Positions 30,511 through 39,318 of a stretch of 64,000 nt of DNA are shown here, in pieces. A program made the translations under genes and the position numbers. The DNA is from Albidovulum sediminis (GTDB taxonomy: Bacteria > Pseudomonadota > Alphaproteobacteria > Rhodobacterales > Rhodobacteraceae): assembly GCF_025380365.1 (NCBI RefSeq), contig NZ_JAOCQF010000001.1:434001-498000 (forward strand). Reading direction: 5' to 3'. Numbering within the stretch: position 1 is the first letter of the stretch; each line of letters opens with the position of its first letter. Under the pieces are notes generated by a model, which had not been told where the DNA came from, did not search any database, and saw only the letters and a list, made by a program, of their open reading frames with translations.

Positions 30511-30938
30511 GCGATCTGTCGAAGCGCCGTCTGAAGCTCTGGATCCGGCTGCTGGGGGTGACCCGGTCGGCGGAAAACCGGCTCAGGGAATTCCTGCGCG
30601 TGACCCATGCCACGACGCTGCCGCGCTTCGACGTGATGGCGGCACTCTACCGCCGGCGCGAGGGGGTGACGATGAGCGAGCTTTCCCGCATGCTCCTCGT
30701 CTCGAACGGCAATGCCACCGCCGTGGTGGACCGGCTCGAGGCCGAAGGCCTGGTCCGGCGCACGCCCTCGGCCGCCGACCGGCGCACCGTCTTCGTCGCC
30801 CTGACCGAGCCGGGGCTGGCCGCCTTCGAAACGCTCGCCGCCGATCACGAGCGCGAGGTGGACGCGATCCTTTCCGCGCTTTCGGAGGAGGACCTGGACC
30901 GCATGACGGAAATCCTGAAACGGATGGGAAAACAATGA
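30507..30938 (+). CDS. MarR family transcriptional regulator
   Basis: A 143-aa winged-helix protein. The recognition helix lies in [28 protein letters not shown] and the wing in [20 protein letters not shown], as in MarR-type repressors of aromatic-acid operons (for example BadR or HcaR type). It starts in the stop of the SDR gene and its own stop overlaps the next start (ATGA), so it is embedded in the catabolic operon. I infer that it represses from the tandem palindromes at 27411-27442 and is relieved by a CoA thioester such as 2-aminobenzoyl-CoA. Confidence 0.9.
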   Translation: MSDLSKRRLKLWIRLLGVTRSAENRLREFLRVTHATTLPRFDVMAALYRRREGVTMSELSRMLLVSNGNATAVVDRLEAEGLVRRTPSAADRRTVFVALTEPGLAAFETLAADHEREVDAILSALSEEDLDRMTEILKRMGKQ

Positions 30939-31747
30939 CCTTGATGGCGTCCCTCAAGCCCGTTCACTTCCTGTGGGAGGTCATCGACCGCGTTGCGGTG
31001 ATCCGGCTTGCCCGGCCCGAGCGGAAGAACCCGCTGACCTTCGAAAGCTACGCCGAACTGCGCGACACCTTCCGCGCGCTGCCCTATGCCGAGGATGTGG
31101 ACGTGGTGGTGCTGGCCCCGAACGGCGGCAACTTCTGTTCGGGCGGGGACGTGCACGACATCATCGGGCCGCTCGTCGGCATGGACATGAAGGGCCTTCT
31201 GGCCTTCACCCGGATGACCGGGGATCTGGTCAAGGCGATGCTGCACTGCACCAAGCCGGTGATCGCGGCCGTCGACGGGGTGGCGGTGGGGGCGGGCGCG
31301 ATCCTGGCCATGGCCGCCGACCTTCGGATCGCCACGCCCGAGGCGAAATGCGCCTTTCTCTTCACCCGCGTGGGCCTTGCAGGCTGCGACATGGGCGCCT
31401 GCGCCATGCTGCCCCGGATCGTCGGTCAGGGGCGGGCGGCGGAACTGCTCTACACCGGGCGGACGATGAGCGCCGAGGAGGGCGCGGCCTGGGGCTTCTG
31501 GAACGCGCTCCACCCGGCGGAGCGTCTGGAGGCGGAGGCGATGGCGCTGGCGGCGCGGCTCGCGGCCGGCCCGACCTTTGCCCACGGCATCACCAAGACG
31601 CAACTGAACCAGGAGTGGACCATGGGGCTTGACCAGGCGATCGAGGCCGAGGCGCAGGCGCAGGCGATCTGCATGCAGACCCGCGATTTCGAACGCGCCT
31701 ACCGCGCCTTCGTGGCGAAGGAGAAACCGGTCTTCGAGGGAAACTGA
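30935..31747 (+). CDS. enoyl-CoA hydratase family protein
   Basis: Crotonase-fold enzyme of 270 aa. The oxyanion-hole segment is [13 protein letters not shown]; the second active-site part reads [20 protein letters not shown], a variant in which a Glu is replaced by Asp, often seen in alphaproteobacterial aromatic-degradation hydratases. It would hydrate an unsaturated acyl-CoA or open the ring hydrolytically after the monooxygenase/reductase step. It starts in the stop of marR and is followed by a hairpin repeat before the acyl-CoA dehydrogenase. Confidence 0.9.
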   Translation: MTLMASLKPVHFLWEVIDRVAVIRLARPERKNPLTFESYAELRDTFRALPYAEDVDVVVLAPNGGNFCSGGDVHDIIGPLVGMDMKGLLAFTRMTGDLVKAMLHCTKPVIAAVDGVAVGAGAILAMAADLRIATPEAKCAFLFTRVGLAGCDMGACAMLPRIVGQGRAAELLYTGRTMSAEEGAAWGFWNALHPAERLEAEAMALAARLAAGPTFAHGITKTQLNQEWTMGLDQAIEAEAQAQAICMQTRDFERAYRAFVAKEKPVFEGN

Positions 31748-31755
31748 GGGCAAGG

Positions 31756-31793
31756 CAGGGGGCGCTGCCCCCCTGACCCCCCGGGATATTTGG
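31756..31793. repeat. hairpin plus TATTTGGG repeat, copy 2 (short form)
   Basis: CAGGGGG (31756-31762) pairs with CCCCCTG (31769-31775), then CCCCCCGGG and ATATTTGGG follow, ending at 31793. The order (G/C hairpin, C-run, TATTTGGG) is the same as in the copy at 7889-7940, but without the CCAGACTGAAA extension. It lies in the 60-bp space between two genes of the catabolic operon and may lower read-through. Confidence 0.6.
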
Positions 31794-31807
31794 GAAAAGA
31801 AGAAGGG

Positions 31808-32941
31808 ATGAGCGACAGGAGCTTTCTGGATTGGCCGTTCTTCGACGATCGCCACCGCGATCTGGCGGCGTCGCTCGAGGCGTGGTGCGACCGTCACCTG
31901 CCGGTCGATCACGGCGATGCGGATGCGGCCTGCCGGGGGCTGGTGGCGGCGCTGGGCGCGGGCGGCTGGCTGGCCCATACCGGCGCGGGGGCGGGCGAGC
32001 GGCTGGATATCCGCACGCTCTGCCTGATCCGCGAGACGCTGGCGCGCCACGACGGGCTGGCGGATTTCGCCTTCGCCATGCAGGGGCTGGGGATGGGGGC
32101 GGTCAGCCTGTTCGGAACCGAAGCGCAGCGCGGCTGGCTGGCGCGGACGCGCGCCGGGACGGCGATCGCGGGCTTCGCGCTGACCGAGCCGGGCGCGGGG
32201 TCGGACGTGGCGCAGACCGCGACCACGGCGCGGCGCGAGGGCACGGACTGGGTGCTGGAGGGGGAGAAGACCTATATCTCCAACGGCGGGATCGCGGATC
32301 TTTACGTGGTCATCGCGCGAACCGGCGAGGGGGAGGGCGCGAAGGGTCTGTCCGCGTTCCTGATGCCGGCGGAGGCGCCGGGGCTGAGCGTGGCGGAGCG
32401 GATCGAGGTGATGGCGCCGCATCCGCTGGCGCGGCTGAGGCTGGATTGCGTGCGGCTGGGCGAGGGCGCGCGGATCGGCGCGGCGGGGCAGGGCTTCAAG
32501 GTGGCGATGACGGTACTCGATCATTTCCGGCCCACGGTCGGGGCGGCGGCGCTGGGCTTTGCCCGCCGCGCGCTGGACGAGGCGCTGGCGCGGGTGGCGC
32601 GGGTGCGGCCGGGGGGCGGGCGGCTTGCCGACCACCAGATCGTGCAGGGGCACCTGGCCGACATGGCGCTGAAGATCGACGCGGCGGCCCTGCTGGTTTA
32701 CCGCGCGGCCTGGGCCAAGGACGGAGGCGCAGCGCGGATCAGCCGCGAGGCGGCGATGGCGAAGCTTTACGCCACCGAGGCGGCGCAGGAGGTGATCGAC
32801 ATGGCAGTGCAGCTGCATGGCGGCGACGGGGTGCGCACGGGCGTCGCGGTCGAGGGCCTTTACCGCGAGATCCGGGCGCTGCGAATCTACGAGGGCGCCT
32901 CGGACGTGCAGCGGATGGTCATCGCGCGGGGGCTGGCATGA
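31808..32941 (+). CDS. acyl-CoA dehydrogenase family protein
   Basis: Flavoprotein of 377 aa with the three-part ACAD layout: helical N-terminal part, middle beta part with [16 protein letters not shown] and [11 protein letters not shown] (FAD contacts), C-terminal helical part with [13 protein letters not shown] and [18 protein letters not shown], where the Glu of YEG is the expected catalytic base. It would desaturate an acyl-CoA intermediate and pass electrons to ETF. The start is uncertain: the ATG at 31808 has its purine-rich site only one base away, and a TTG six codons earlier is possible. Confidence 0.9.
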   Translation: MSDRSFLDWPFFDDRHRDLAASLEAWCDRHLPVDHGDADAACRGLVAALGAGGWLAHTGAGAGERLDIRTLCLIRETLARHDGLADFAFAMQGLGMGAVSLFGTEAQRGWLARTRAGTAIAGFALTEPGAGSDVAQTATTARREGTDWVLEGEKTYISNGGIADLYVVIARTGEGEGAKGLSAFLMPAEAPGLSVAERIEVMAPHPLARLRLDCVRLGEGARIGAAGQGFKVAMTVLDHFRPTVGAAALGFARRALDEALARVARVRPGGGRLADHQIVQGHLADMALKIDAAALLVYRAAWAKDGGAARISREAAMAKLYATEAAQEVIDMAVQLHGGDGVRTGVAVEGLYREIRALRIYEGASDVQRMVIARGLA

Positions 32942-33357
32942 GCTATTCCCGCGTCATTCCGGTCGAGTTCAACCATTGCGACCCGGCGGGCATCGTCTTT
33001 TTCCCGCGCTACTTCGAGATGGTGAACTCCGTTGTGGAGACCTTCTTCGCCGAGGTGCTGGGCCGACCCTTCGCGGCGGTCGTGGCGGCCGGGCACGGGG
33101 TGCCGACGGTGCGGCTGGAAAGCGATTTCCGCGCGCCCTCGCGCCTGGGCGACCGGCTGCGGTTCACGCTGCGGGTGGAGCGGGCGGGGACCACGTCGCT
33201 GGCCCTGGCCCACGAGGCACGGGCGGGGGAGGAACTCAGGATCGCGGTGAGGCAGACGATCGTCTGGACCGAGGGCGGGCGGGCATGTCCCTGGCCCGTA
33301 GAGATCCGGGCGCGGATCGAGGCATTTCAGGAGGATGGCGATGCACAGCCCGCATGA
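32938..33357 (+). CDS. acyl-CoA thioesterase family protein (4HBT type)
   Basis: Hot-dog-fold thioesterase of 139 aa, the usual length for 4-hydroxybenzoyl-CoA thioesterase-like proteins. The active-site stretch [18 protein letters not shown] contains the conserved Asp and the xxGxxxxxxY pattern. In CoA-dependent aromatic pathways such enzymes recycle CoA from dead-end thioesters. It begins in the stop of the dehydrogenase gene (ATGA) and overlaps the RidA gene by 17 bases, so expression of the three is coupled. Confidence 0.88.
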   Translation: MSYSRVIPVEFNHCDPAGIVFFPRYFEMVNSVVETFFAEVLGRPFAAVVAAGHGVPTVRLESDFRAPSRLGDRLRFTLRVERAGTTSLALAHEARAGEELRIAVRQTIVWTEGGRACPWPVEIRARIEAFQEDGDAQPA

Positions 33358-33748
33358 ATTCCTGCACCCGGCGGGGTGGAAGCCGGCGGTCGGCTATTCC
33401 CACGGCATGGCGGCCACGGGCCGGATGGTCCTGACCGGCGGTGTCATCGGCTGGAACGCCGATCAGGTCTTCGAGACCGACGACTTCGTGGGTCAGGTGC
33501 GGCAGGCGCTGATCTCGATCGTGGAGATCCTCGCCGCCGGGGGGGCGCGGCCGGAGCATCTGGTGCGGCTGACTTGGTATGTCACCGACAAGCGGGAATA
33601 CCTGAACAATCTCAAGGCGCTGGGCGCCGTCTACAAGGAAGTGGTCGGGCGCCACTATCCGGCGATGGCGCTGGTGCAGGTGGTGGCGCTGGTCGAGGAC
33701 CGGGCCAGGGTGGAAATCGAGGCGACGGCGGTCATTCCGCAGGGCTGA
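33341..33748 (+). CDS. RidA family protein
   Basis: A 135-aa protein of the YjgF/YER057c/UK114 (Rid) family. The core segments MVLTGGVIGWNADQVFETDDF and LTWYVTDKREYLNN are typical, but the Arg that in true RidA binds 2-aminoacrylate (in CRVQVYL-type segments with IPARSCV) is not obvious, so it belongs to an Rid subfamily (Rid4-7 type). Rid proteins hydrolyse enamines and imines; in an aminobenzoate pathway this could release ammonia from the amino-enone product. AGGAGG lies six bases before the ATG at 33341, which settles the start over the ATG at 33335. Confidence 0.85.
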   Translation: MHSPHEFLHPAGWKPAVGYSHGMAATGRMVLTGGVIGWNADQVFETDDFVGQVRQALISIVEILAAGGARPEHLVRLTWYVTDKREYLNNLKALGAVYKEVVGRHYPAMALVQVVALVEDRARVEIEATAVIPQG

Positions 33749-33773
33749 GGCGCGAAGGGTGGGAGGACCCGAC

Positions 33774-35396
33774 ATGCTGGGACCGACAGGACACGAAGAT
33801 ACGTTCACGCGGGACAACCTGCCGCCGGAGGACGCGTGGCCGGAGATCCGGCTGGCGGGGTTCGACTATCCCGACTGGCTGAACGCGGGGGTGGAGCTGT
33901 CCGACCGGATGGTCGAGAAGGGCTTTGGCGATCATACCGCGCTGATCGGGAACGGGCGCATCCGGACCTACAAGGAACTGGCCGACTGGTCCAACCGGAT
34001 CGCCCATGCGCTGGTCGAGGATTACGGCGTAAGGCCGGGAAATCGTATCCTGATCCGGTCCGCGAACAACCCGGCGATGGTGGCCTGCTGGCTGGCCGCG
34101 ACCAAGGCGGGGGCGGTCGTCGTCAACACCATGCCGATGCTGCGGGCGGGCGAGCTTTCCAAGATCGTCGACAAGGCGGAGATTGCGCTCGCGCTTTGCG
34201 ACACGCGGCTGATGGAGGAGATGGTGGCCTGCGCGAAGGGCTCGCGCTTCCTGGCGAAGGTCGTGGGTTTCGACGGAACCGCGAACCACGACGCGGAGCT
34301 GGACCGGATCGCTCTGGGCAAGCCGGTGCGGTTCCAGGCGGCGCGGACCGGGCGCGACGACGTGGCGCTTCTGGGCTTCACCAGCGGCACCACGGGGGAA
34401 CCTAAGGCCACGATGCACTTCCACCGCGATCTCCTGATCATCGCCGACGGCTATGCGCGCGAGGTGCTGAAGGTCACGCCCGAGGACGTCTTTGTCGGCT
34501 CTCCGCCCCTGGCCTTCACCTTCGGGCTGGGCGGGCTGGCGGTCTTTCCACTGCGGTTCGGGGCGGCCGCGGCACTTCTGGAGCAGGCGACGCCGCCCAA
34601 CCTGATCTCCATCATCCAGGAACACAAGGCGACGGTTTGTTTCACTGCGCCAACGGCTTACCGGGTGATGTTGAAGGCGATGGAGGAGGGGGCGGACCTT
34701 ACTTCCCTGCGCGCGGCGGTCAGCGCGGGCGAAACCCTGCCGGCGCCGGTCTACGAGGAGTGGATGGCCAGGACCGGCAAGCCGATGCTGGACGGGATCG
34801 GCGCGACCGAGATGCTGCACATCTTCCTGACCAACCGCTTCGACGACCACCGCCCGGCCTGCACCGGCCGGCCGGTGACGGGCTACGAGGCGCGCGTGGT
34901 CGATGCGGAGGGGCGCGAATGCCCGCGCGGCACGCCGGGGCGGCTTGCGGTCAGGGGGCCGACGGGGTGCCGCTACCTCGCCGACGAGCGGCAGCGGGCC
35001 TATGTGCAGAACGGCTGGAACATCACCGGCGACACCTTCGTGCAGACCGAGGACGGCTATTTCCACTTTGCCGCGCGCAACGACGACATGATCATCTCGT
35101 CGGGCTACAACATCGCCGGGCCGGAGGTGGAGGCCGCGCTCCTCTCGCACCCGGACGTGTTCGAATGCGCCGTCATCGGCGCCCCGGACCCGGACCGTGG
35201 CCAGATCGTCGAGGCGCATGTGGTTCTGGCGGAAGGCAAGGCCGGAGATGCCTTGATGGTCAAGGTCTTGCAAGATCATGTGAAGGCAGTGATCGCGCCC
35301 TACAAGTACCCGCGCCGGATCGTCTTCGAGACTGCGCTGCCGAAGACCCAGACCGGCAAGATCCAGCGGTTCCGCCTGCGTGCACCTGAGGGGTGA
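33774..35396 (+). CDS. abmG: 2-aminobenzoate-CoA ligase
   Basis: Adenylate-forming acyl-CoA ligase of 540 aa. The ATP loop is FTSGTTGEPKATMH; A5-like GIGATEMLHIFLTN and A8-like GRLAVRGPTGCRYLADE follow; the C-terminal catalytic Lys is in PKTQTGKIQRF. The sequence near the N terminus (DTFTRDNLPPEDAWPEI) and the overall type fit benzoate/2-aminobenzoate-CoA ligases. It activates anthranilate for the monooxygenase/reductase encoded five genes upstream. GGGAGGA precedes the ATG at 33774. Benzoate or another substituted benzoate remains possible as substrate. Confidence 0.88.
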   Translation: MLGPTGHEDTFTRDNLPPEDAWPEIRLAGFDYPDWLNAGVELSDRMVEKGFGDHTALIGNGRIRTYKELADWSNRIAHALVEDYGVRPGNRILIRSANNPAMVACWLAATKAGAVVVNTMPMLRAGELSKIVDKAEIALALCDTRLMEEMVACAKGSRFLAKVVGFDGTANHDAELDRIALGKPVRFQAARTGRDDVALLGFTSGTTGEPKATMHFHRDLLIIADGYAREVLKVTPEDVFVGSPPLAFTFGLGGLAVFPLRFGAAAALLEQATPPNLISIIQEHKATVCFTAPTAYRVMLKAMEEGADLTSLRAAVSAGETLPAPVYEEWMARTGKPMLDGIGATEMLHIFLTNRFDDHRPACTGRPVTGYEARVVDAEGRECPRGTPGRLAVRGPTGCRYLADERQRAYVQNGWNITGDTFVQTEDGYFHFAARNDDMIISSGYNIAGPEVEAALLSHPDVFECAVIGAPDPDRGQIVEAHVVLAEGKAGDALMVKVLQDHVKAVIAPYKYPRRIVFETALPKTQTGKIQRFRLRAPEG

Positions 35397-35484
35397 CGCC
35401 GGGGCAGGACGGGGAGATTCCGGCTTGCGCGCGGTTGCAAAGCCATCAGACTGACGACCATCAAACAACAGGGAGAGAGTTGAG

Positions 35485-36627
35485 ATGAAAGCGAGAACCA
35501 TCCTTCTTGGAACGCTTGCCGCGCTGGCGCTCGGCGCGGGGGCGGCGGGTGCCGAGGGCATCAAGGTGGGCATGATCACCACGCTGTCGGGCGGCGGCGC
35601 GGGCCTTGGCATCGACGTGCGCGACGGCTTCCTGCTGGCGCTGAAGATGGCCGGCGCGACCGATGTCGAGGCCGTGATCGAGGATGACCAGCAGAAGCCC
35701 GACATCGCGGTTCAGATCGCCGACAAGATGATCCAGTCCGATCAGGTCGACGTGCTGACCGGCATCATCTGGTCGAACCTCGCCATGGCGGTGGTCCCGG
35801 CGGCGGTGGCGCAGGGCAAGTTCTACCTGTCGCCCAACGCCGGCCCCTCGGCGCTGGCGGGTTCGGGCTGCGACAAGAACTACTTCAACGTCGCCTGGCA
35901 GAACGATAACCTGCACGAGGCGGCCGGGGCCTATGCGAATTCGGCCGGTTACAATAACAGCTTCATGCTGGCGCCGAACTATCCCGCGGGGACGGACGCG
36001 ATCACCGGCTACAAGCGCTTCTACACCGGCGCGGCGGCGGGTGAGGTCTATACCCAGCTTGGTCAGACCGACTACGCAGCCGAGATCGCGCAGATCCGGG
36101 CCAGTGGCGCGGACAGCGTGTTCTTCTTCCTGCCGGGCGGCATGGGCATCGCCTTCATGAAGCAGTACGCGGAATCGGGCGTGGGCATCCCGCTGGTCGG
36201 GCCTGCCTTCTCGTTCGACCAGAACATCCTTCAGGCGGTGGGCGACGCGGCCCTTGGCGTGCGCAACACCTCGCAGTGGAACAAGGATCTGGACAACGCG
36301 GCCAACGCGGCCTTCGTGGCGGCCTTCCAGGCCGAATACAACCGCCTGCCGTCGCTTTACGCCAGCCAGGGCTATGACACCGCGAACCTGCTTCTGTCGG
36401 CCAAGGCCAAGGCGGACGTGGCCGATCAGGACGCCTTCCGTGCGGCGCTGGAGGCGGCCGACTTCGCCTCGACCCGCGGCGACTTCAAGTTCGGGCCGAA
36501 CCACCACCCGATCCAGGACATCTACGTCCGCGAGGTGGTGAAGGAGGGCGACATCTACACCAACAAGCTTGTGGGCGTGGCGCTGGAAGACCGCGGCGAC
36601 GCCTATGTGGACGAGTGCAAGATGTAA
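35485..36627 (+). CDS. ABC transporter substrate-binding protein, branched-chain/aromatic type
   Basis: A 380-aa periplasmic protein of the LivJ/Leu-Ile-Val-binding family. A Sec signal peptide covers residues 1-23 (ends GAAGAEG). The mature part begins IKVGMITTLSGGGAGLGIDVRDGFLLA and continues with VLTGIIWSNLAMAVVP and APNYPAGTDAITGYKR, as in the subset that binds benzoate-like aromatics rather than leucine. It is likely to capture 2-aminobenzoate. GGGAGAGAG precedes the ATG. An 88-bp space separates it from the ligase gene and it is followed by a strong hairpin before the permease genes. Confidence 0.9.
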   Translation: MKARTILLGTLAALALGAGAAGAEGIKVGMITTLSGGGAGLGIDVRDGFLLALKMAGATDVEAVIEDDQQKPDIAVQIADKMIQSDQVDVLTGIIWSNLAMAVVPAAVAQGKFYLSPNAGPSALAGSGCDKNYFNVAWQNDNLHEAAGAYANSAGYNNSFMLAPNYPAGTDAITGYKRFYTGAAAGEVYTQLGQTDYAAEIAQIRASGADSVFFFLPGGMGIAFMKQYAESGVGIPLVGPAFSFDQNILQAVGDAALGVRNTSQWNKDLDNAANAAFVAAFQAEYNRLPSLYASQGYDTANLLLSAKAKADVADQDAFRAALEAADFASTRGDFKFGPNHHPIQDIYVREVVKEGDIYTNKLVGVALEDRGDAYVDECKM

Positions 36628-36634
36628 GCGCAAG

Positions 36635-36662
36635 GGGGGCCGGGGCACGACCCCGGCCCTTT
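36635..36662 (+). terminator. hairpin between binding-protein and permease genes
   Basis: A perfect 9-bp stem GGGCCGGGG/CCCCGGCCC (36637-36645 with 36651-36659, loop CACGA) ends in TTT, and two G-T pairs extend its base. It follows the stop of the binding protein by 7 bases. Such hairpins after a periplasmic binding-protein gene usually attenuate read-through or protect the upstream message, so that binding protein is made in excess over permease. Confidence 0.7.
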
Positions 36663-36682
36663 CCAGGGGGAATGATCCGGTG

Positions 36683-37594
36683 ATGCTTCTGGCGGAGCAG
36701 GCGCTGAACGGCCTGCAATACGGGATGATGCTGTTTCTAATGGCCGCCGGGCTGACGCTCGTCTTCGGGGTCATGGGGCTGATCAACCTGGCGCATGGCT
36801 CGCTCTACATGCTGGGCGCCTTCGCCTGCGCCTGGGTGGCGGCGGCGACGGGGTCTTTTGCGCTGGGGCTGGCGGCGAGCCTTGCGGCCGCCGCCGCCGC
36901 GGGCGTGCTGGTCGAGGTGGCGGTGATCCGGCGGCTTTATGCGCGCGACCATCTGGAGCAGGTGCTGGCCACCTTCGCGCTGATCCTGGTCTTTTCGGAA
37001 GGCACGCGCTGGGTTTTCGGGTCGTTCCCGCTTTACCTCACGCTGCCGGCGGCGCTTTCCGGGGCGGTCACGCTGCCTGGCGGGCTGCAATACCCGCTGT
37101 TCCGGCTGGCGATCATCGGCGTCGGCGCGGCGGTGGCGGTGGGGCTGTGGTTGCTGATCGCGCGCACGCGGCTTGGCATCCGCATTCGCGCGGGCGAGGC
37201 GGACAGGGAGATGGTGGCGGCTCTCGGCGTCGACATCGCGCGGCTTTACACGCTGGTCTTCGCGCTCGGTGCCGCGCTTGCGGGGCTGGCCGGGGCGCTG
37301 GTGGGCACGATCCAATCGGTGCAGGTGGGGATGGGGGAGCCGGTGCTGATCCTGGCCTTCGTCGTCATCGTCATCGGCGGCATCGGGTCGATCAAGGGGG
37401 CGCTGGTCGCGGCGCTGCTGGTCGGGCTGACCGATGCGCTGGGAAAGGCGCTTCTGCCGGCGCTGTTCGCGCGCTTCATGGAGGTGTCGGCGGCGAACGG
37501 GATCGGCGCGGCGCTTGGCTCCATGCTCATCTACATCCTGATGGCGGGGGTGCTGATCTGGCGCCCGCAGGGGCTTTACGGGGCGCGGGGCTAG
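36683..37594 (+). CDS. branched-chain amino acid-type ABC permease (LivH family)
   Basis: A 303-aa inner-membrane protein. The N-terminal ALNGLQYGMMLFLMAAGLTLVFGVMGLINLAHGSLYMLGAF is the LivH signature; the coupling loop is RAGEADREMVAALGVDIARLY, and IGGIGSIKGALVAALLVG lies near the end. It pairs with the LivM-type permease encoded directly downstream with one base between. A GTG one codon before the ATG is an equal start candidate. Confidence 0.9.
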   Translation: MLLAEQALNGLQYGMMLFLMAAGLTLVFGVMGLINLAHGSLYMLGAFACAWVAAATGSFALGLAASLAAAAAAGVLVEVAVIRRLYARDHLEQVLATFALILVFSEGTRWVFGSFPLYLTLPAALSGAVTLPGGLQYPLFRLAIIGVGAAVAVGLWLLIARTRLGIRIRAGEADREMVAALGVDIARLYTLVFALGAALAGLAGALVGTIQSVQVGMGEPVLILAFVVIVIGGIGSIKGALVAALLVGLTDALGKALLPALFARFMEVSAANGIGAALGSMLIYILMAGVLIWRPQGLYGARG

Positions 37595-37595
37595 G

Positions 37596-38576
37596 ATGAG
37601 ACGGGTTGCCATCCTCAATGCCACCGTCTTCGCCGCGCTGGTCGCGGTGGCGCTGGTCGCCCATCTCGCGGGCGCGCCCTATGTGGTGACGCTGGCCACC
37701 AAGGCCGCGATCTTCGCGCTGGCGGGCGTGGGTCTGAACCTCGCGCTCGGCTACGGGGGGATGGTGTCCTTCGGGCACGCGGTCTTCTTCGGGATAGGCG
37801 GCTATGTCACCGGCATCTTCGCAAGCCACGCGGCCGCGGGCACGCCGGTCCTGACCTTTCCGTTCACCGTCGCGGGCAGTGCCGAAATGCTGGGCCTCTG
37901 GCCCATGGCGATGGTGGTCACCGCGCTGGCCGCGCTGGTGATCGGGGCGCTGAGCCTGCGCACGAGCGGCGTCTACTTCATCATGGTCACCCTCGCCTTC
38001 GCGCAGATGGTCTATTACTTCGCGATCAGTTGGCGCGCCTATGGCGGGGAGGACGGGCTGTCCTTCTACGTCCGCAACAGCTTTCCGGGGCTGAACACCT
38101 TTGCCCCGCTCCAGTTCTTCGCCATCGCGGCCGGGCTGCTGGCGCTGGCGATGGGCTTTTCGGCGCTGGTCACGCGGTCGCGCTTCGGGCTGGCGCTGCA
38201 GGCGGCGCGGGCGAACCGGCAGCGGGTCATGGCCTCGGGCATCCGGCCCTTCGCGCTGCAACTGACGGCCTTTGTCCTCTCGGCGGTGATCGTCGGGCTG
38301 GCGGGGTCGCTTTACGCCGACCTCAACCGCTTCGTCAGCCCGGCGATGCTGTCCTGGCATATGTCGGGGGAGATCATGGTGTTCGTCATTCTCGGCGGCG
38401 TCGGGCGGCTGGCGGGGCCGGTCGCCGGGGCGGGGGTCTTCATTCTGCTGGAGCAGGTGCTGGGCGGGGTGTCGGAATACTGGCAGGCGTTGCTGGGGCT
38501 TCTGCTGCTGGCGATCGTGCTTTATGCGCCGGGCGGCATCCTGGGCCTGTTGCCCGGGGGGCGGCGCCATGTCTGA
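37596..38576 (+). CDS. branched-chain amino acid-type ABC permease (LivM family)
   Basis: A 326-aa membrane protein. The family pattern is ALAGVGLNLALGYGGMVSFGHAVFFGIGGYV near the N terminus, then LRTSGVYFIMVTLAFAQM and the coupling segment ALQAARANRQRVMASGIRPF. With the LivH-type permease it forms the membrane channel of the aromatic-acid importer. It overlaps the next ATPase gene by eight bases. Confidence 0.9.
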   Translation: MRRVAILNATVFAALVAVALVAHLAGAPYVVTLATKAAIFALAGVGLNLALGYGGMVSFGHAVFFGIGGYVTGIFASHAAAGTPVLTFPFTVAGSAEMLGLWPMAMVVTALAALVIGALSLRTSGVYFIMVTLAFAQMVYYFAISWRAYGGEDGLSFYVRNSFPGLNTFAPLQFFAIAAGLLALAMGFSALVTRSRFGLALQAARANRQRVMASGIRPFALQLTAFVLSAVIVGLAGSLYADLNRFVSPAMLSWHMSGEIMVFVILGGVGRLAGPVAGAGVFILLEQVLGGVSEYWQALLGLLLLAIVLYAPGGILGLLPGGRRHV

Positions 38577-39318
38577 CGTGATCCTCAACATCCGCGGGCT
38601 GGAGAAAAGCTTTGGCGCGCTCAAGGCCACCGACGGGGTGACGCTTGACCTGCGCCGGGGGGAGATCCACGCGCTGATCGGGCCGAACGGGGCGGGGAAA
38701 TCGACGCTGATCAAGCAGATCACCGGAGAGCTGCGGCAGGACCGCGGCACCATCACCTTCGAGGGGCAGGCGATCGACACGCTCGACGCCGCGGCGCGGG
38801 CGCGGTTGGGGCTGGCGCGCAGTTTCCAGGTCTCATCGGTGGTGCCGGAGTTCACGGCGCTTGAAAACACCATGCTGGCCGTTCTGGGCGCGGGGGGCGG
38901 GGTGTTCCGCTTCCTCAGACCCGCGCTGCAGGATCGGGCGCTGACCGATCCGGCGCGGTTCCACCTGGAGCAGGCGGGGCTGGCCGGGCGGGAAGGCGTG
39001 CCCGCAAGCACGCTGTCGCATGGCGAACGGCGGCGGCTGGAGATCGCGATGGCGCTGGCGATGCGGCCGCGCGCCTTCCTGCTCGACGAGCCGATGGCGG
39101 GGATGGGGGCGGAAGGCGCGCGCGACCTGACCGCGATCCTGTCGGACCTTCGGGCCGAGGCGCCGATCCTGCTGGTCGAGCACGACATGGACGCGGTCTT
39201 TGCGCTGGCTGACCGCATCTCGGTCCTGGTCTACGGGCGCATCATCGCCACCGGCCCGGTCGCCGAGATCCGCGCCAACCCCGAGGTGCGCCGGTCCTAC
39301 CTGGGGGAGGAGGCATGA
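38569..39318 (+). CDS. ABC transporter ATP-binding protein (LivG family)
   Basis: A 249-aa ATPase. Walker A is GPNGAGKST, Walker B with neighbours is AFLLDEPMAGMG, and the signature reads LSHGERRRLEIAMAL. The longer insert after Walker A and the MAGMG ending after Walker B place it in the LivG rather than LivF group. Translation is coupled to the LivM and LivF genes by short overlaps on both sides. Confidence 0.92.
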   Translation: MSDVILNIRGLEKSFGALKATDGVTLDLRRGEIHALIGPNGAGKSTLIKQITGELRQDRGTITFEGQAIDTLDAAARARLGLARSFQVSSVVPEFTALENTMLAVLGAGGGVFRFLRPALQDRALTDPARFHLEQAGLAGREGVPASTLSHGERRRLEIAMALAMRPRAFLLDEPMAGMGAEGARDLTAILSDLRAEAPILLVEHDMDAVFALADRISVLVYGRIIATGPVAEIRANPEVRRSYLGEEA

